Below, one piece after another: positions 8,423 to 18,640 of a stretch of DNA of 64,000 nt. Both the position numbers and the translations under genes were made by a program. Numbering within the stretch: position 1 is the first letter of the stretch; every line of letters begins with the position of its first letter. The notes under the pieces were generated by a model, which saw nothing but the letters and a program-made list of their open reading frames with translations, had not been told where the DNA came from and did no database searches. Source of the DNA: Streptococcus pneumoniae (GTDB lineage Bacteria; Bacillota; Bacilli; Lactobacillales; Streptococcaceae); contig NZ_CFGI01000002.1 in assembly GCF_001347015.1 (NCBI RefSeq), positions 124,001 to 188,000 of the forward strand, given 5' to 3'.

Positions 8423-9365
8423 ATGGATGGCTAACAATCAATTCCAAACCTTGCCCTTCCAGAGTCCAAGCTTCAACATCACTTGGTAGGATAAAGTGGC
8501 TACCTTTTTGGACTGGATAGTTGTTCCCATCGACAGTCAGTTGACCTTGACCAGCCAAGACACTGAACAAGCTATAGTCAGCTGTCTTTTCAAAGTCAAC
8601 TTTTCCAGTAATTTCCCACTTGTAAACTGCAAAGAAATCATTGGATACAAGGAGAGTTGAGTATAAATCATCAGCTTTGACAGTTACAGGACGGCTATTT
8701 GCAGGCTCACCAATGTTCAATACATCAATGGATTTTTCAAGGTGAAGTTCACGCAAGTTACCATTATCATCCTTACGGTCAAAGTCATAGACACGATAGG
8801 TGGTGTCACTAGACTGCTGGGTTTCAAGAATCAAGATACCTGCACCGATAGCATGCATGGTGCCACTTGGCACATAGAAGAAATCTCCAGCCTTAACAGG
8901 TACTTTTGTCAACAAATCATCCCAGTTCTTATCCTCTATTTGCTGACGGAGTTCTTCTTTTGACTTGGCATTGTGACCGTAGATAATCTCTGAACCTTCA
9001 TCCGCAGCGATGATGTACCAGCATTCTGTTTTTCCAAGTTCGCCTTCATGCTCGAGTCCGTAAGCATCGTCTGGATGGACTTGGACACTGAGCCAGTCGT
9101 TGGCATCCAGAATCTTTGTCAAAAGCGGAAATACAGGTTCTGGACGATTGCCAAACAATTCACGGTGTTCTGCATACAAAGTTGCTAGGTCTGTTCCCTC
9201 GTAACGACCATTTGCCACCTTTGAAACTCCATTTGGATGAGCTGAGATGGCCCAGTATTCCCCGATTTTTTCACTTGGGATGTCATAACCAAACTCATCA
9301 CGTAGCTTGGTACCACCCCAGATTTTTTCTTGCATAACTGATTGTAAAAATAATGGTTCTGACAT
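8421..9365 (-). CDS. manA: Mannose-6-phosphate isomerase, class I
   Basis: ManA is a cytosolic zinc enzyme that interconverts mannose 6-phosphate and fructose 6-phosphate. At 314 residues it is the short Firmicutes type I form. The cupin zinc site is visible around SVQVHPDDAYGLEHEGELGK, with further ligand positions near FYVPSGTMHAIGAG. It also shows the N-terminal EKIWGGTKLRDEFGY. AGGAGACC precedes the ATG. It lets imported mannose enter glycolysis and supplies mannose phosphate for polysaccharide building. It is monocistronic and convergent with the transporter gene. Confidence 0.95.
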   Translation of the reverse strand: MSEPLFLQSVMQEKIWGGTKLRDEFGYDIPSEKIGEYWAISAHPNGVSKVANGRYEGTDLATLYAEHRELFGNRPEPVFPLLTKILDANDWLSVQVHPDDAYGLEHEGELGKTECWYIIAADEGSEIIYGHNAKSKEELRQQIEDKNWDDLLTKVPVKAGDFFYVPSGTMHAIGAGILILETQQSSDTTYRVYDFDRKDDNGNLRELHLEKSIDVLNIGEPANSRPVTVKADDLYSTLLVSNDFFAVYKWEITGKVDFEKTADYSLFSVLAGQGQLTVDGNNYPVQKGSHFILPSDVEAWTLEGQGLELIVSHP

Positions 9366-9485
9366 GTTGGTCTCCTGTCTGATTTTTCTCCCCTCATTAT
9401 AGCAAAAAGCTCCATCTAATTGAACTCTTTTTCACATCTTATAAAGTAGGGAGAAGATTTTATAAAAATAGTAAACAAATGTGCT

Positions 9486-10934
<1,449 letters not shown>

Positions 10935-11016
10935 TCACTTGATTTGATAGTTCTATTATACTAAAAAGAGGACAAAAAGTTTGGAACTATATGGGTAATG
11001 ATGTCCTGAGCTTGCT

Positions 11017-11123
11017 TATACTCTTCGAAAATCAAATTCAAACCACGTCAGCGTCGCCTTACCGTACTCAAGTACAGCTTGCGGCTAGCTTCCTAGTTTG
11101 CTCTTTGATTTTCATTGAGTATT
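11017..11123 (+). repeat. BOX element (boxA-boxC)
   Basis: It starts TATACTCTTCGAAAATCAAA, contains CCACGTCAGCGTCGCCTTAC, and ends TTTGATTTTCATTGAGTATT. It is the short form without boxB. It lies upstream of the GH1 gene and downstream of the small membrane-peptide gene. Confidence 0.93.
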
Positions 11124-11200
11124 ATATGTTTGATGCAAAAACAAGCAAGAGTTTGAGAGTTTTGCTATAAAAATGTAAACTATCACAGTCTTGTGATAAG

Positions 11201-11225
11201 AAAAAGACCAGATTGCTCCGATCTG
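11201..11225. terminator. Terminator after the small membrane-peptide gene
   Basis: CAGAT and ATCTG pair around TGCTCCG, with AAAAAGAC on the left giving a T run on the minus strand. It is a diverged copy of a terminator found twice more within 850 bp (11571 and 12024). Confidence 0.65.
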
Positions 11226-11260
11226 TACGATTCATAAAATGTAAAAATGAATAGCTTTTG

Positions 11261-11416
11261 TCAATGAAGCGATTGATTGATGGTAAATAAGCCGTTAGAA
11301 ATTATTTGAGCAATAACTTCAAGACCGTGCAAAATAAAATTTCCTACAATCAGTCCTATAATAATTGAACAGATAATCATGGTCATACAGATTAGATAAA
11401 CATCCTTTTTTTGCAT
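11261..11416 (-). CDS. Small single-span membrane peptide, 51 residues
   Basis: This short frame starts ATG with AGGAGGAAC 5 nt upstream, and reads MQKKDVYLICMTMIICSIII and onward for 51 codons to TGA. Residues about 7-30 form one strongly hydrophobic helix flanked by a basic start; the rest is mildly hydrophobic and ends QSLH. It has a perfect-consensus promoter (11516-11544) and a terminator of its own, so it is a complete transcription unit. No family is recognised. A toxin, a bacteriocin-like peptide or a small membrane regulator are possible, with no direct evidence for any of them. Confidence 0.75.
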   Translation of the reverse strand: MQKKDVYLICMTMIICSIIIGLIVGNFILHGLEVIAQIISNGLFTINQSLH

Positions 11417-11515
11417 CTCGTTCCTCCTAACGAATTAAAAAAATCCACTTACTACAGCTATTTAAAAAATATTTCTCCTTTCCATATCAGTCTTATTTTC
11501 TGCTATTATATTTTT

Positions 11516-11544
11516 ATTATAAGATTTTAGGAAAACGCTGTCAA
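11516..11544 (-). promoter_or_regulatory. Consensus promoter of the small membrane-peptide gene
   Basis: On the minus strand TTGACA (11539-11544) and TATAAT (11516-11521) are separated by exactly 17 bp. This is the ideal sigma-A promoter and the strongest-looking one in the window. It would give a leader of about 90 nt before the small gene. Confidence 0.85.
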
Positions 11545-11570
11545 CTATTTATATGCAATTTCTTTATATA

Positions 11571-11596
11571 AAAAGACCGGATTGCTCCGGTCTTTC
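11571..11596. terminator. Bidirectional terminator after the VOC gene
   Basis: GACCGGA and TCCGGTC form a perfect 7-bp stem with a 4-nt loop, flanked by AAAA and TTTC. It lies between the VOC gene and the promoter of the small peptide gene. Confidence 0.8.
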
Positions 11597-11661
11597 AATA
11601 TTTTTTATTCGCACATTCTATTTTAAGAATCATTATGGCTAACTTCATATGACTAAGCGCC

Positions 11662-12009
11662 TTATTTCATACGATAAAAATCAAGCACTAGACCAGCAGG
11701 ACCTTTAACTAATAAGGACTCTGTTCCCCAATCCGTTTCACAAATACCGTGTAAAATCTCGACACCGATCTCTTTTAAACGTTGGTAATTCTGATTTAGA
11801 TCCTCAACCTCAATATGAATAATGATTCCTGACTGAAACTCTTCCAAAGGAACCAAATGATTTTGGGACAACATGAGACAGTGACTGCCAATCGTAAACT
11901 GAGCAAAACCATCATCAGCATAATCTGCCTTTTTATCCAAGATATGCTCCAAATCAGCACAGACTTTGGGAACATCTGAAACGATAATATCTAATTGATT
12001 TAAATCCAT
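11662..12009 (-). CDS. VOC superfamily (glyoxalase-like) protein
   Basis: A 115-residue single-module vicinal-oxygen-chelate fold protein: a first beta-alpha-beta unit from LDIIVSDVPKVCADLEHIL and a second from IIIHIEVEDLNQNYQRL, ending GPAGLVLDFYRMK. Proteins of this size work as dimers and include lyases, dioxygenases and resistance-type binding proteins. The metal ligands are not obvious, so the activity is unknown. GGAGGATAG precedes the ATG. Unusually, the ribosome site comes directly after the T run of a terminator, and no clear promoter lies between; expression may depend on read-through from spxB. Confidence 0.82.
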   Translation of the reverse strand: MDLNQLDIIVSDVPKVCADLEHILDKKADYADDGFAQFTIGSHCLMLSQNHLVPLEEFQSGIIIHIEVEDLNQNYQRLKEIGVEILHGICETDWGTESLLVKGPAGLVLDFYRMK

Positions 12010-12023
12010 TTACTATCCTCCAT

Positions 12024-12051
12024 AAAAAGACCGGATTGCTCCGATCTTTTT
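12024..12051. terminator. Terminator directly before the VOC ribosome site
   Basis: On the minus strand GATCGGA and TCCGGTC pair (one G-U) around GCAA, followed by TTTTTA and then, within 3 nt, the GGAGG of the VOC gene. It is a third member of the local terminator family and probably ends spxB transcripts. Confidence 0.75.
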
Positions 12052-12054
12052 AAG

Positions 12055-12263
12055 TTTCTCTCTATGAAAATCAAAGAATAAACAAGGCGAAACCAAGTTT
12101 GATGGCAAATCTTTGCTCATCAAACTACGAAAAATCCCTTGGGACTTTTTCTAGGCTCCGCACTAGATTCCATCATTGAAAATTAAGGTTTCAATGATGG
12201 AATCGTCGGCAGTAACCTAATAAAGAAGTCTACAAATTTATCTTTGATTTTCGACGAGAGAAA
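12055..12263. repeat. 209-bp inverted-repeat element with three hairpins, unclassified
   Basis: The ends are imperfect inverted repeats: TTTCTCTCTATGAAAATCAA on the left, and on the right (reverse complement) TTTCTCTCGTCGAAAATCAA. These resemble BOX ends, but the interior is not BOX. It holds three hairpins: a 9+5-bp stem at 12096-12126 (AGTTTGATG / CATCAAACT with GCAAA / TTTGC inside); TCCC-TT-GGGA flanked by A and T runs at 12130-12150; and a perfect 16-bp stem at 12166-12204 (GATTCCATCATTGAAA with its complement). The element ends at the base before the spxB stop codon. It may be a composite small repeat or an RNA-level element of the spxB 3' end. Confidence 0.65.
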
Positions 12264-14039
12264 TTATTTAATTGCGCGTGATTGCAAACCTTCTTCTTCC
12301 AAGAAGAGACGGAATGGTACGAGTTCTTCTGCTTCGTATTTTTCCTTGAAGGCTTTGATAGCTTCTTCTGAGTGTTGTTTTGGATCCAATTCAAGTACTT
12401 CTACTGGAAGTGGACGGTGTGGAGTGATGCGAGCATCGATCACAACAGTTTTACCTTCTTTGTTGAGTTTAACAGCTTCTGCGACAACTGCATCGATGTC
12501 TTCGATACGGTCAACTGTAAATCCTACAGCACCTTGCGCTTCAGCGATTTTCGCATAGTCAGCATTAGGGAAGTCACAACCAAACAAGTGTTTGTTTGTG
12601 TCTTCGTATTTGTCCTTGATGAAGGCATATTTACCATTTGAGAAGACAACGTTGATAACTGGAAGGTCGTATTGAACGTTTGTGATAACGTCTGGGTAGC
12701 ACATGTTGAATGCACCGTCACCCATGATGTTCCATACTTGGCGATCTGGATTGTCTTTCTTAGCAGCGATACCACCAGGAAGGGCAATACCCATTGTCGC
12801 AAAGAGTGGAGATGTACGCCACATGTTCTTAGGTGTCATATGAAGGTGACGAGTAGATGTTTGAGTAGTGTCACCTACGTCGATTGAGTAGATAGCGTCT
12901 TGATCAGCATGTTTGTTGATTGCATTGTAAACTTGATACAATTGCAATTCACCCTCAGTTTTACCTTCGAGTTTGTTCATGTAATCACGCCAGTTTTGGT
13001 TATTCTTAACGTTTGCACGCCACCATGGAGTAGATTCAACTGGGTTTACTTTATCAAGGATAGCTTTAGCTGCTTGACCTGCATCACCAAGGATTGAAGC
13101 GTCTAGGGCATGACGTTTACCAAGTTTGTAAGGATCGATATCCACTTGGATGAATTTTTCAGTGTTCTTGAATGCTTCGTAAACTTCAGCAAATGGGAAG
13201 TTTGAACCAAGGAAAAGAACTGTGTCTGCTTCAAAGACAACTTCGTTGGCTGGTTTCCAACCAACACGGTAAGCAGAACCTGTCAAACCTTCATAGTTCC
13301 ATTCAAAGGCTTCAAAGTTTTTACCAGTTGTGATAATTGGTGCTTTGATTTTACGTGACAATTCAGTGATCACTTCACCAGCTTTAACACCACCGTAACC
13401 AGCATAGATAACTGGACGTTCAGCATTGTTCAAGATTTCAACAGCTTTGTCGATTTCAACTTCGTTCAAAGCAGGAGCGATGAATGAACGCTCGTATGAA
13501 CCTGATCCATAGTATGAGTTTTCGTCGATTTCTTGGAAACCGAAGTTTACTGGGATTTCAACAACAGCTGGACCTTTTTTAGAAACTGCAGCACGGCAAG
13601 CTTCGTCGATTACTTTTGGCAATTGCTCAGCGTAAGCTACACGTTTGTTGTATACAGCGATACCGTTGTACATTGGGTTTTGGTTCAATTCTTGGAAAGC
13701 ATCCATGTTCAATTCGTTAACTGGACGTGATCCAAGGATCGCTAGGAATGGAGTGTTATCCATAGCTGCATCGTAAACACCGTTAATCAAGTGAGTCGCA
13801 CCTGGACCACCTGAACCAACTGCAACCCCGATTGAGCCACCGAATTTAGCTTGCATAACCGCTGCAAGAGCACCTGTTTCTTCGTGGCGAACTTGCAAGA
13901 AGCGGATATCTTTTTCTTCAGCCAAAGCGTCCATCAATGAGCTGAGTGTTCCTGATGGGATACCGTAGATTGTGTCTACGCCCCATGTTTTCAATACATT
14001 AAGCATTGCTGCAGATGCAGTAATTTTCCCTTGAGTCAT
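12264..14039 (-). CDS. spxB: Pyruvate oxidase
   Basis: SpxB oxidises pyruvate with phosphate and oxygen to acetyl phosphate, CO2 and H2O2, using thiamine diphosphate, FAD and magnesium. It is the main source of pneumococcal hydrogen peroxide. The 591-residue length is normal. The N-terminal ThDP domain shows [12 protein letters not shown] with the activating glutamate; the central FAD domain includes [11 protein letters not shown]; the C-terminal ThDP motif is [15 protein letters not shown]. The 5' leader is about 40 nt, with a promoter overlapped by a cre-like palindrome. Downstream is a hairpin-rich element instead of an ordinary terminator. Codon use is highly biased, as for abundant proteins. 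Confidence 0.98.
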   Translation of the reverse strand: MTQGKITASAAMLNVLKTWGVDTIYGIPSGTLSSLMDALAEEKDIRFLQVRHEETGALAAVMQAKFGGSIGVAVGSGGPGATHLINGVYDAAMDNTPFLAILGSRPVNELNMDAFQELNQNPMYNGIAVYNKRVAYAEQLPKVIDEACRAAVSKKGPAVVEIPVNFGFQEIDENSYYGSGSYERSFIAPALNEVEIDKAVEILNNAERPVIYAGYGGVKAGEVITELSRKIKAPIITTGKNFEAFEWNYEGLTGSAYRVGWKPANEVVFEADTVLFLGSNFPFAEVYEAFKNTEKFIQVDIDPYKLGKRHALDASILGDAGQAAKAILDKVNPVESTPWWRANVKNNQNWRDYMNKLEGKTEGELQLYQVYNAINKHADQDAIYSIDVGDTTQTSTRHLHMTPKNMWRTSPLFATMGIALPGGIAAKKDNPDRQVWNIMGDGAFNMCYPDVITNVQYDLPVINVVFSNGKYAFIKDKYEDTNKHLFGCDFPNADYAKIAEAQGAVGFTVDRIEDIDAVVAEAVKLNKEGKTVVIDARITPHRPLPVEVLELDPKQHSEEAIKAFKEKYEAEELVPFRLFLEEEGLQSRAIK

Positions 14040-14069
14040 AGTGATAACTCTCCTTCAATTTTTTTAGAC

Positions 14070-14109
14070 TTGGAGAATACGATTACATAGAATTGGAAAC
14101 GTTCTCCAA
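14070..14109 (-). promoter_or_regulatory. spxB promoter with cre-like palindrome
   Basis: On the minus strand TTGGAG (14104-14109) and TGTAAT (14082-14087), 16 bp apart, are the likely -35 and -10. The palindrome TGGAAACGTTCTCCA (14094-14108) overlaps the -35 and fits the CcpA cre pattern except at the last position. TTGGAGAA (14070) and TTCTCCAA (14102) form a wider 8-bp inverted repeat. CcpA control of spxB is established in pneumococci; this exact site is my inference. Confidence 0.5.
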
Positions 14110-14245
14110 ACTTTTACTATTCCACTGTATCATATTTATGTTGACTTTTCTAAAAATCTGCTCAAAACTCTCTATTCTCTATTCTAATACAGTTTTGAAA
14201 ATGCTGCCATTCCTGTTTTATAACAAAGAAATCTAGTCATTACTT

Positions 14246-16489
14246 TTAGTCTATTTTAGTAAAGTTTAAGAGAAGAGAACTGGTCAGAACAGATACAGAA
14301 CTAAAGGCCATGGCTAGCCCTGCCAATTCTGGGTTGAGAGCCAGTCCAACACCTGAAAAGACTCCTGCTGCTATCGGAATTCCGACAACATTGTAGATAA
14401 AGGCCCAGAAAAGATTGAGCAGAATACGATGAAATGTTTTCTTACTCATGTCAAAGGCACGAACCACTCCTAAGAGGTTATTAGTTGTTAATACCAAATC
14501 TGCTGACTCGATAGCGATGTCTGTTCCAGCTCCCATAGCAATTCCCACATCCGCTACACTGAGAGCAGGAGCGTCATTGATACCGTCCCCAACAAAGGCT
14601 ACTTTTCCAGTCGCTTGTAGTTTATGGATTTCATAGGCTTTTTCTTCTGGTAAGACACCTGCAATGACCTCTTCGATTCCAATCTGGTCGGCAATAGCAC
14701 GCGCCACACCTGCATTGTCCCCTGTCAGCATGACTGTTTTAAGACCTCGTTTTTTCAACTGACTGATGGCAAGCTTAGCATTTTCCTTGGGAATATCTTG
14801 CAAAGCAAGCAAGCCTTTGATTTCATTGTCAACAGCTAAGAACACAACTGTCTTAGCTTCTTTTTCTAGTTCTTCTAGTTTTTCTTGATAAATGCTAGAA
14901 ATATCCATGCCATCCAGCATTTTAGCATTTCCAAGCAGAACTTGTTTTCCATTGATTTGCCCTGAGACACCTTTTCCGTGCAAGGCTTGGAAATTTTCCA
15001 CAGTATGAAGCTCAAATCCAGTTTCAGTCGCTCGCTTAACAATAGCTTCAGCCAGTGGGTGTTGAGAAGCTTCTTCCAAGGAAGCTGCCAATCCAAGCAC
15101 CTCTGCCTCGTTGCCAATAATATCTGTGACCACTGGTTTTCCTTCCGTCAAAGTCCCTGTTTTATCAAAGACAATAGTTTGGACTTTCTGGATTTCCTGT
15201 AGAACCATTCCATTTTTGAGGAGAACTCCCATCTTGGCACTGCGACCTGTCCCCACCATAAGGGCTGTCGGTGTTGCAAGTCCCAATGCACAAGGACAGG
15301 CAATAATCAGAACTGCTACTCCATAGAGAAGCGAAGACACAAAGCTTGCTCCAAGCACAACTACACTATCCCTGAGCAAGACGAACCAAACCCAAAAGGT
15401 CACAATCCCTAAAATGACAACTGCTGGGACAAAAATGCCTGAAATTTTATCCGTCAAGTCCTGAATCGGCGCACGACTTGTCTGAGCTTTCTTCACAAAA
15501 TCGACAATCTGAGCCAAAACAGTCTCTGAACCAACTTTTTCTGCTCTAAAAACAAGTGTTCCACTATTATTGATGGTTGAGCCAATCACAGTATCTCCAA
15601 CTGTCTTGTCCACAGGCAGACTCTCACCTGTCACCATAGACTCATCAATACTAGAGATACCTTCTACTACGACACCATCAACAGCAATCTTTTCACCGGG
15701 ACGCACTCGAATCAGGTCACCTACCTTGACTTGTTCCAAGGGGACTTGAACATAGTTATCCTCACGCAAGACTTCTGCAGTTTTAGCCTGCAAGTCAAGT
15801 AATTTCTCCACAGCTTGGGAAGTATTTTTCCGCATTTTCTCCTCAAAAACGGCTCCCATAAGAACGAAGAAGAAGATAAATGCAGCACTTTCAAAGTAAA
15901 CGGGGAGACCAGCGAAAAGGGCAACTAAGCTATAGAAATAGGCCACTAGGGTTCCCAGCGCAACCAAGGTATCCATGTTGGCATTGTGCTTTTTAAAACT
16001 AGCCCAAGCACTTTGGATATAAGGACCACCTGCTACTAGCATAATCGGTGTTGTGGCTAAAAAGGTTCCCCAACGCATGATTTGGTGACTAATTCCCCCT
16101 GTCGACATCCCAATCATGAGAATCACAAGAGGCACAGTAAAGATACTAGTAATCCAAAAACGCTGTAAAAGTGATAGAGATTTTCGAGTCTTCTCAACTA
16201 CGGTATAACTCCCCTTTTGCATCTTCATGCCACAAGAAAACTCATGTTGGCCTAATTCTTGAGGTGTAAAACGAATGACTTTCTCCTCATCTACGCCGAT
16301 TGCTTCCAAGATACCTTCTTCTTCAAACAGAATTTCCTTGTAACAGTTTGAAGGAGTTGCTCGATGAAAGGTAATCTCAGCTGGAATCCCTTTTTGAAGC
16401 TGGATATGAGCTGGATGGTAGCCTTTGTCTGCCGTGATACGGATTTTTTGAACACCATTTTCAACACTTGCTTTTACAATTTCAGTCAT
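14246..16489 (-). CDS. copA: Copper-exporting P1B-type ATPase
   Basis: CopA pumps Cu(I) out of the cytoplasm. The 747-residue protein shows the P-type ATPase landmarks in order: TGES actuator loop, the [12 protein letters not shown] transmembrane copper motif, DKTGT phosphorylation site, SQHPLAEA, and [10 protein letters not shown]. Instead of a CxxC heavy-metal domain, the first 100 residues are a cupredoxin-like domain ending [12 protein letters not shown], related to CupA next door. This arrangement is known for the pneumococcal copper system. It is the last gene of copY-cupA-copA, starting 9 bp after cupA. Confidence 0.97.
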   Translation of the reverse strand: MTEIVKASVENGVQKIRITADKGYHPAHIQLQKGIPAEITFHRATPSNCYKEILFEEEGILEAIGVDEEKVIRFTPQELGQHEFSCGMKMQKGSYTVVEKTRKSLSLLQRFWITSIFTVPLVILMIGMSTGGISHQIMRWGTFLATTPIMLVAGGPYIQSAWASFKKHNANMDTLVALGTLVAYFYSLVALFAGLPVYFESAAFIFFFVLMGAVFEEKMRKNTSQAVEKLLDLQAKTAEVLREDNYVQVPLEQVKVGDLIRVRPGEKIAVDGVVVEGISSIDESMVTGESLPVDKTVGDTVIGSTINNSGTLVFRAEKVGSETVLAQIVDFVKKAQTSRAPIQDLTDKISGIFVPAVVILGIVTFWVWFVLLRDSVVVLGASFVSSLLYGVAVLIIACPCALGLATPTALMVGTGRSAKMGVLLKNGMVLQEIQKVQTIVFDKTGTLTEGKPVVTDIIGNEAEVLGLAASLEEASQHPLAEAIVKRATETGFELHTVENFQALHGKGVSGQINGKQVLLGNAKMLDGMDISSIYQEKLEELEKEAKTVVFLAVDNEIKGLLALQDIPKENAKLAISQLKKRGLKTVMLTGDNAGVARAIADQIGIEEVIAGVLPEEKAYEIHKLQATGKVAFVGDGINDAPALSVADVGIAMGAGTDIAIESADLVLTTNNLLGVVRAFDMSKKTFHRILLNLFWAFIYNVVGIPIAAGVFSGVGLALNPELAGLAMAFSSVSVLTSSLLLNFTKID

Positions 16490-16498
16490 ATCATTCTC

Positions 16499-16870
16499 CT
16501 ATTCTACAATCATCTTACCGTGCATCATATTCATGCCACAAGAGAAACCATACTCTCCAGCCTGCTCAGGCGTGATTTCCACTACATACTCTTCACCCAT
16601 TGGTAAGTCCGCATGTACACCAAAGTCTGGAAAGACGATCTGATCCAAACAAGGTGAAGGATCCTTACGGTCAAAGACAATGCGGGCTGGCACTGATTTC
16701 TTGAGGATAATCAACTCAGGCGTATAGCCCCCCATGACCTCCACTCGAATCTCTTGGTAGCCCTTTTTTTGCTGGGCCTTTTGTCCAGATTTTTCAGGCT
16801 TTTTGAAAAACCAAAACAAGATAAACGCGATAAGGGCAATACAAATAATGGTTACAATACTATTTAACAT
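16499..16870 (-). CDS. cupA: Membrane-anchored copper chaperone
   Basis: CupA is a 123-residue protein with an N-terminal membrane helix (about residues 3-22, ICIALIAFILFWFF) and a cupredoxin-like domain carrying the binuclear Cu(I) site seen as FSCGMNMMHGKM at the C-terminus. It binds cytosolic Cu(I) and passes it to CopA. The similarity of its C-terminus to the CopA N-terminal domain is visible by eye (FSCGMNM and FSCGMKM). It lies in the copY-cupA-copA operon, 10 bp after copY, and is induced by copper through CopY. Confidence 0.95.
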   Translation of the reverse strand: MLNSIVTIICIALIAFILFWFFKKPEKSGQKAQQKKGYQEIRVEVMGGYTPELIILKKSVPARIVFDRKDPSPCLDQIVFPDFGVHADLPMGEEYVVEITPEQAGEYGFSCGMNMMHGKMIVE

Positions 16871-16880
16871 GACGTCTCCT

Positions 16881-17276
16881 TTACATACAATTACATCTTA
16901 CTTCTGTTACAGCGCTTGATTTCTTCTCAGAAATCACAGCTCCCAAGTCTTCCAAGTCAGCCTGAGTAAAATCACATTCAGTAATCAAACCAGCCAACAA
17001 GTTCTTAATCCTACGGGAACAAACCTTGTCCTTGATATCTTGGACAAGTAAATCCCGACTTTGATCCAAAGTTAAAAGGGCTGAATAAACAAAGGACTTG
17101 CCTTCTTTTTTCCTTGTCAGACACTCTTTCTCAACCAAACGAGCCAAAAGAGTTTGAATGGTTGACTTAGACCAGTCGAATCGCTCCGCCAGAACCCTGA
17201 TCAAATCCGTACTAGTCTGCTCTCCTTGCATCCAAATAATCTTCATGACCTGCCATTCTGCATCTGAAATCTGCAT
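16881..17276 (-). CDS. copY: Copper-responsive repressor
   Basis: CopY is a BlaI/MecI-type winged-helix repressor of the cop operon. The 131-residue product starts MQISDAEWQVMKIIWM, has the DNA-binding region around DWSKSTIQTLLARLVEK, and ends CNCM, a partial form of the CxCxxxxCxC metal motif (an isolated cysteine, CSRR, and Cys-Asn-Cys are seen). Zinc favours DNA binding and Cu(I) releases it. Two adjacent ATGs are possible; the second is chosen because GGAGG is 7 nt away from it. Two CopY boxes lie upstream. Confidence 0.94.
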   Translation of the reverse strand: MQISDAEWQVMKIIWMQGEQTSTDLIRVLAERFDWSKSTIQTLLARLVEKECLTRKKEGKSFVYSALLTLDQSRDLLVQDIKDKVCSRRIKNLLAGLITECDFTQADLEDLGAVISEKKSSAVTEVRCNCM

Positions 17277-17294
17277 CATCACACCTCCAAAATC

Positions 17295-17345
17295 TACATT
17301 TGTCAATTATGTTCTTAGTATACTATCAAAATCTACATTTGTCAA
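17295..17345 (-). promoter_or_regulatory. cop operon promoter with two CopY boxes
   Basis: On the minus strand TTGACA (17340-17345) and TATACT (17317-17322) are 17 bp apart. GACAAATGTAG, which fits the CopY consensus KACANNYGTAR exactly, occurs twice (ending at 17343 and 17304), 39 bp apart, one box overlapping the -35 and one downstream of the -10. The flanks are also duplicated (about 20 bp), so the second box may have come from a local duplication. Confidence 0.92.
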
Positions 17346-17463
17346 TTATAAAATCAATCTTTTCTTCGAAAAATAGAATTTTAAGCATTTGAAAAACAAT
17401 TTTCAGTCAAATATTACTATATAAACAATAAAAATATGCTATACTAAAGAAAAAAGAAAACAA

Positions 17464-17545
17464 CCACTAGGGGTGCGTAAAGCTGAGATTAACGACTGTT
17501 AGATCCCTCTGACTCAATCTAGGTAATGCTAGCTGATGGAAGTGG
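17464..17545 (+). ncRNA. TPP riboswitch upstream of thiD
   Basis: The P1 stem CCACT (17464) and AGTGG (17541) closes an aptamer with the conserved GGGGTGC, GCTGAGA and the TAATGC-GCTGATGGA core of the THI element. It binds thiamine diphosphate and lowers thiD expression when the cofactor is plentiful. The expression platform between 17546 and 17640 has no clear terminator, so control of translation is possible. Confidence 0.92.
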
Positions 17546-17640
17546 AAATGATAATGGGGACTAGCAGTCTTCTATTACCTTCCTAAAACAGACTTTCTTG
17601 TTCTTGATTATACAAACTTCAGTTGGTTGGGAGGTTTTAG

Positions 17641-18432
17641 ATGACTTATTTACCCGTTGCTTTGACCATTGCAGGGACTGACCCTAGTGGCGGTGCTGGC
17701 ATTATGGCTGATTTAAAGTCATTCCAAGCAAGAGATGTCTATGGAATGGCAGTTGTGACTAGCCTTGTTGCTCAAAATACCAGAGGCGTTCAATTGATTG
17801 AGCACGTTTCTCCTCAAATGTTGAAAGCCCAATTGGACAGTGTCTTTTCTGATATTCCACCTCAGGCTGTAAAAACTGGAATGTTGGCAACTACTGACAT
17901 CATGGAAATCATCCAGCCCTATCTTAAAAAACTGGATTGTCCCTATGTTCTTGATCCTGTTATGGTTGCTACAAGTGGAGATGCCTTGATCGACTCAAGT
18001 GCTAGAGACTATCTCAAAACAAACTTACTACCTCTAGCAACGATTATTACGCCAAATCTTCCTGAGGCAGAAGAGATTGTTGGTTTTTCAATCCATGACC
18101 CCGAAGACATGCAGCGTGCCGGTCACCTGATTTTAAAAGAGTTTGGTCCTCAGTCTGTTGTTATCAAAGGCGGCCATCTCGAAGGTGGTGCTAAAGATTT
18201 CCTCTTTACCAAGGATGAGCAATTTGTCTGGGAAAGTCCACGAATTCAAACCTGTCACACCCATGGTACTGGATGTACCTTTGCTGCAGTCATTACGGCT
18301 GAACTAGCCAAGGGAAAAAGCCTTTATCAGGCAGTTGATAAGGCCAAGGCCTTTATCACAAAAGCTATTCAAGACGCTCCTCAACTTGGTCATGGTTCTG
18401 GCCCAGTCAACCATACAACTTTTAAAGATTAA
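17641..18432 (+). CDS. thiD: Hydroxymethylpyrimidine/phosphomethylpyrimidine kinase
   Basis: ThiD phosphorylates 4-amino-5-hydroxymethyl-2-methylpyrimidine (HMP) twice to HMP-PP, the pyrimidine half of thiamine. The 263-residue ribokinase-fold enzyme shows TIAGTDPSGGAGIMADLKS at the start, DPVMVATSGDALI, and the C-terminal HGTGCTFAA with its anion hole. It lies on the opposite strand to the other thiamine genes but shares TPP riboswitch control. No thiC is present in this window, so HMP would come from salvage through TenA or import. Confidence 0.97.
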   Translation: MTYLPVALTIAGTDPSGGAGIMADLKSFQARDVYGMAVVTSLVAQNTRGVQLIEHVSPQMLKAQLDSVFSDIPPQAVKTGMLATTDIMEIIQPYLKKLDCPYVLDPVMVATSGDALIDSSARDYLKTNLLPLATIITPNLPEAEEIVGFSIHDPEDMQRAGHLILKEFGPQSVVIKGGHLEGGAKDFLFTKDEQFVWESPRIQTCHTHGTGCTFAAVITAELAKGKSLYQAVDKAKAFITKAIQDAPQLGHGSGPVNHTTFKD

Positions 18433-18435
18433 GAA

Positions 18436-18479
18436 AAAAACTCTCTAGTTCCCACTTTAAGGGAATTAGAGAGTTTTTA
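18436..18479 (+). terminator. Intrinsic terminator of thiD
   Basis: AACTCTCTAGTTCCC pairs with GGGAATTAGAGAGTT (one mismatched G-T pair) with a 7-nt loop, followed by TTTTTAT. It is strong and probably works in both directions, and it touches a BOX element. Confidence 0.92.
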
Positions 18480-18638
18480 TACCCTTCGAAAATCTCTTCA
18501 AACTACGTCAGCTTCCATCTGCAACCTCAAAACACTGTTTTGAGCTGACTTCGTCAGTCTTATCTAAAACCTCAAGGCAGTACTTTGAGCAACCTGCGAC
18601 TAGCTTTCTAGTTTACTCTTTGATTTTCATTGAGTATT
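18478..18638 (+). repeat. BOX element (boxA-boxB-boxC)
   Basis: It starts TATACCCTTCGAAAATCTCT, includes the CAAAACACTGTTTTGAG hairpin and a second CTGACTTCGTCAG palindrome, and ends TTTGATTTTCATTGAGTATT. The left end touches the thiD terminator and the right end is 2 bp from the thiE stop codon of the convergent operon. Confidence 0.9.
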
Positions 18639-18640
18639 AA

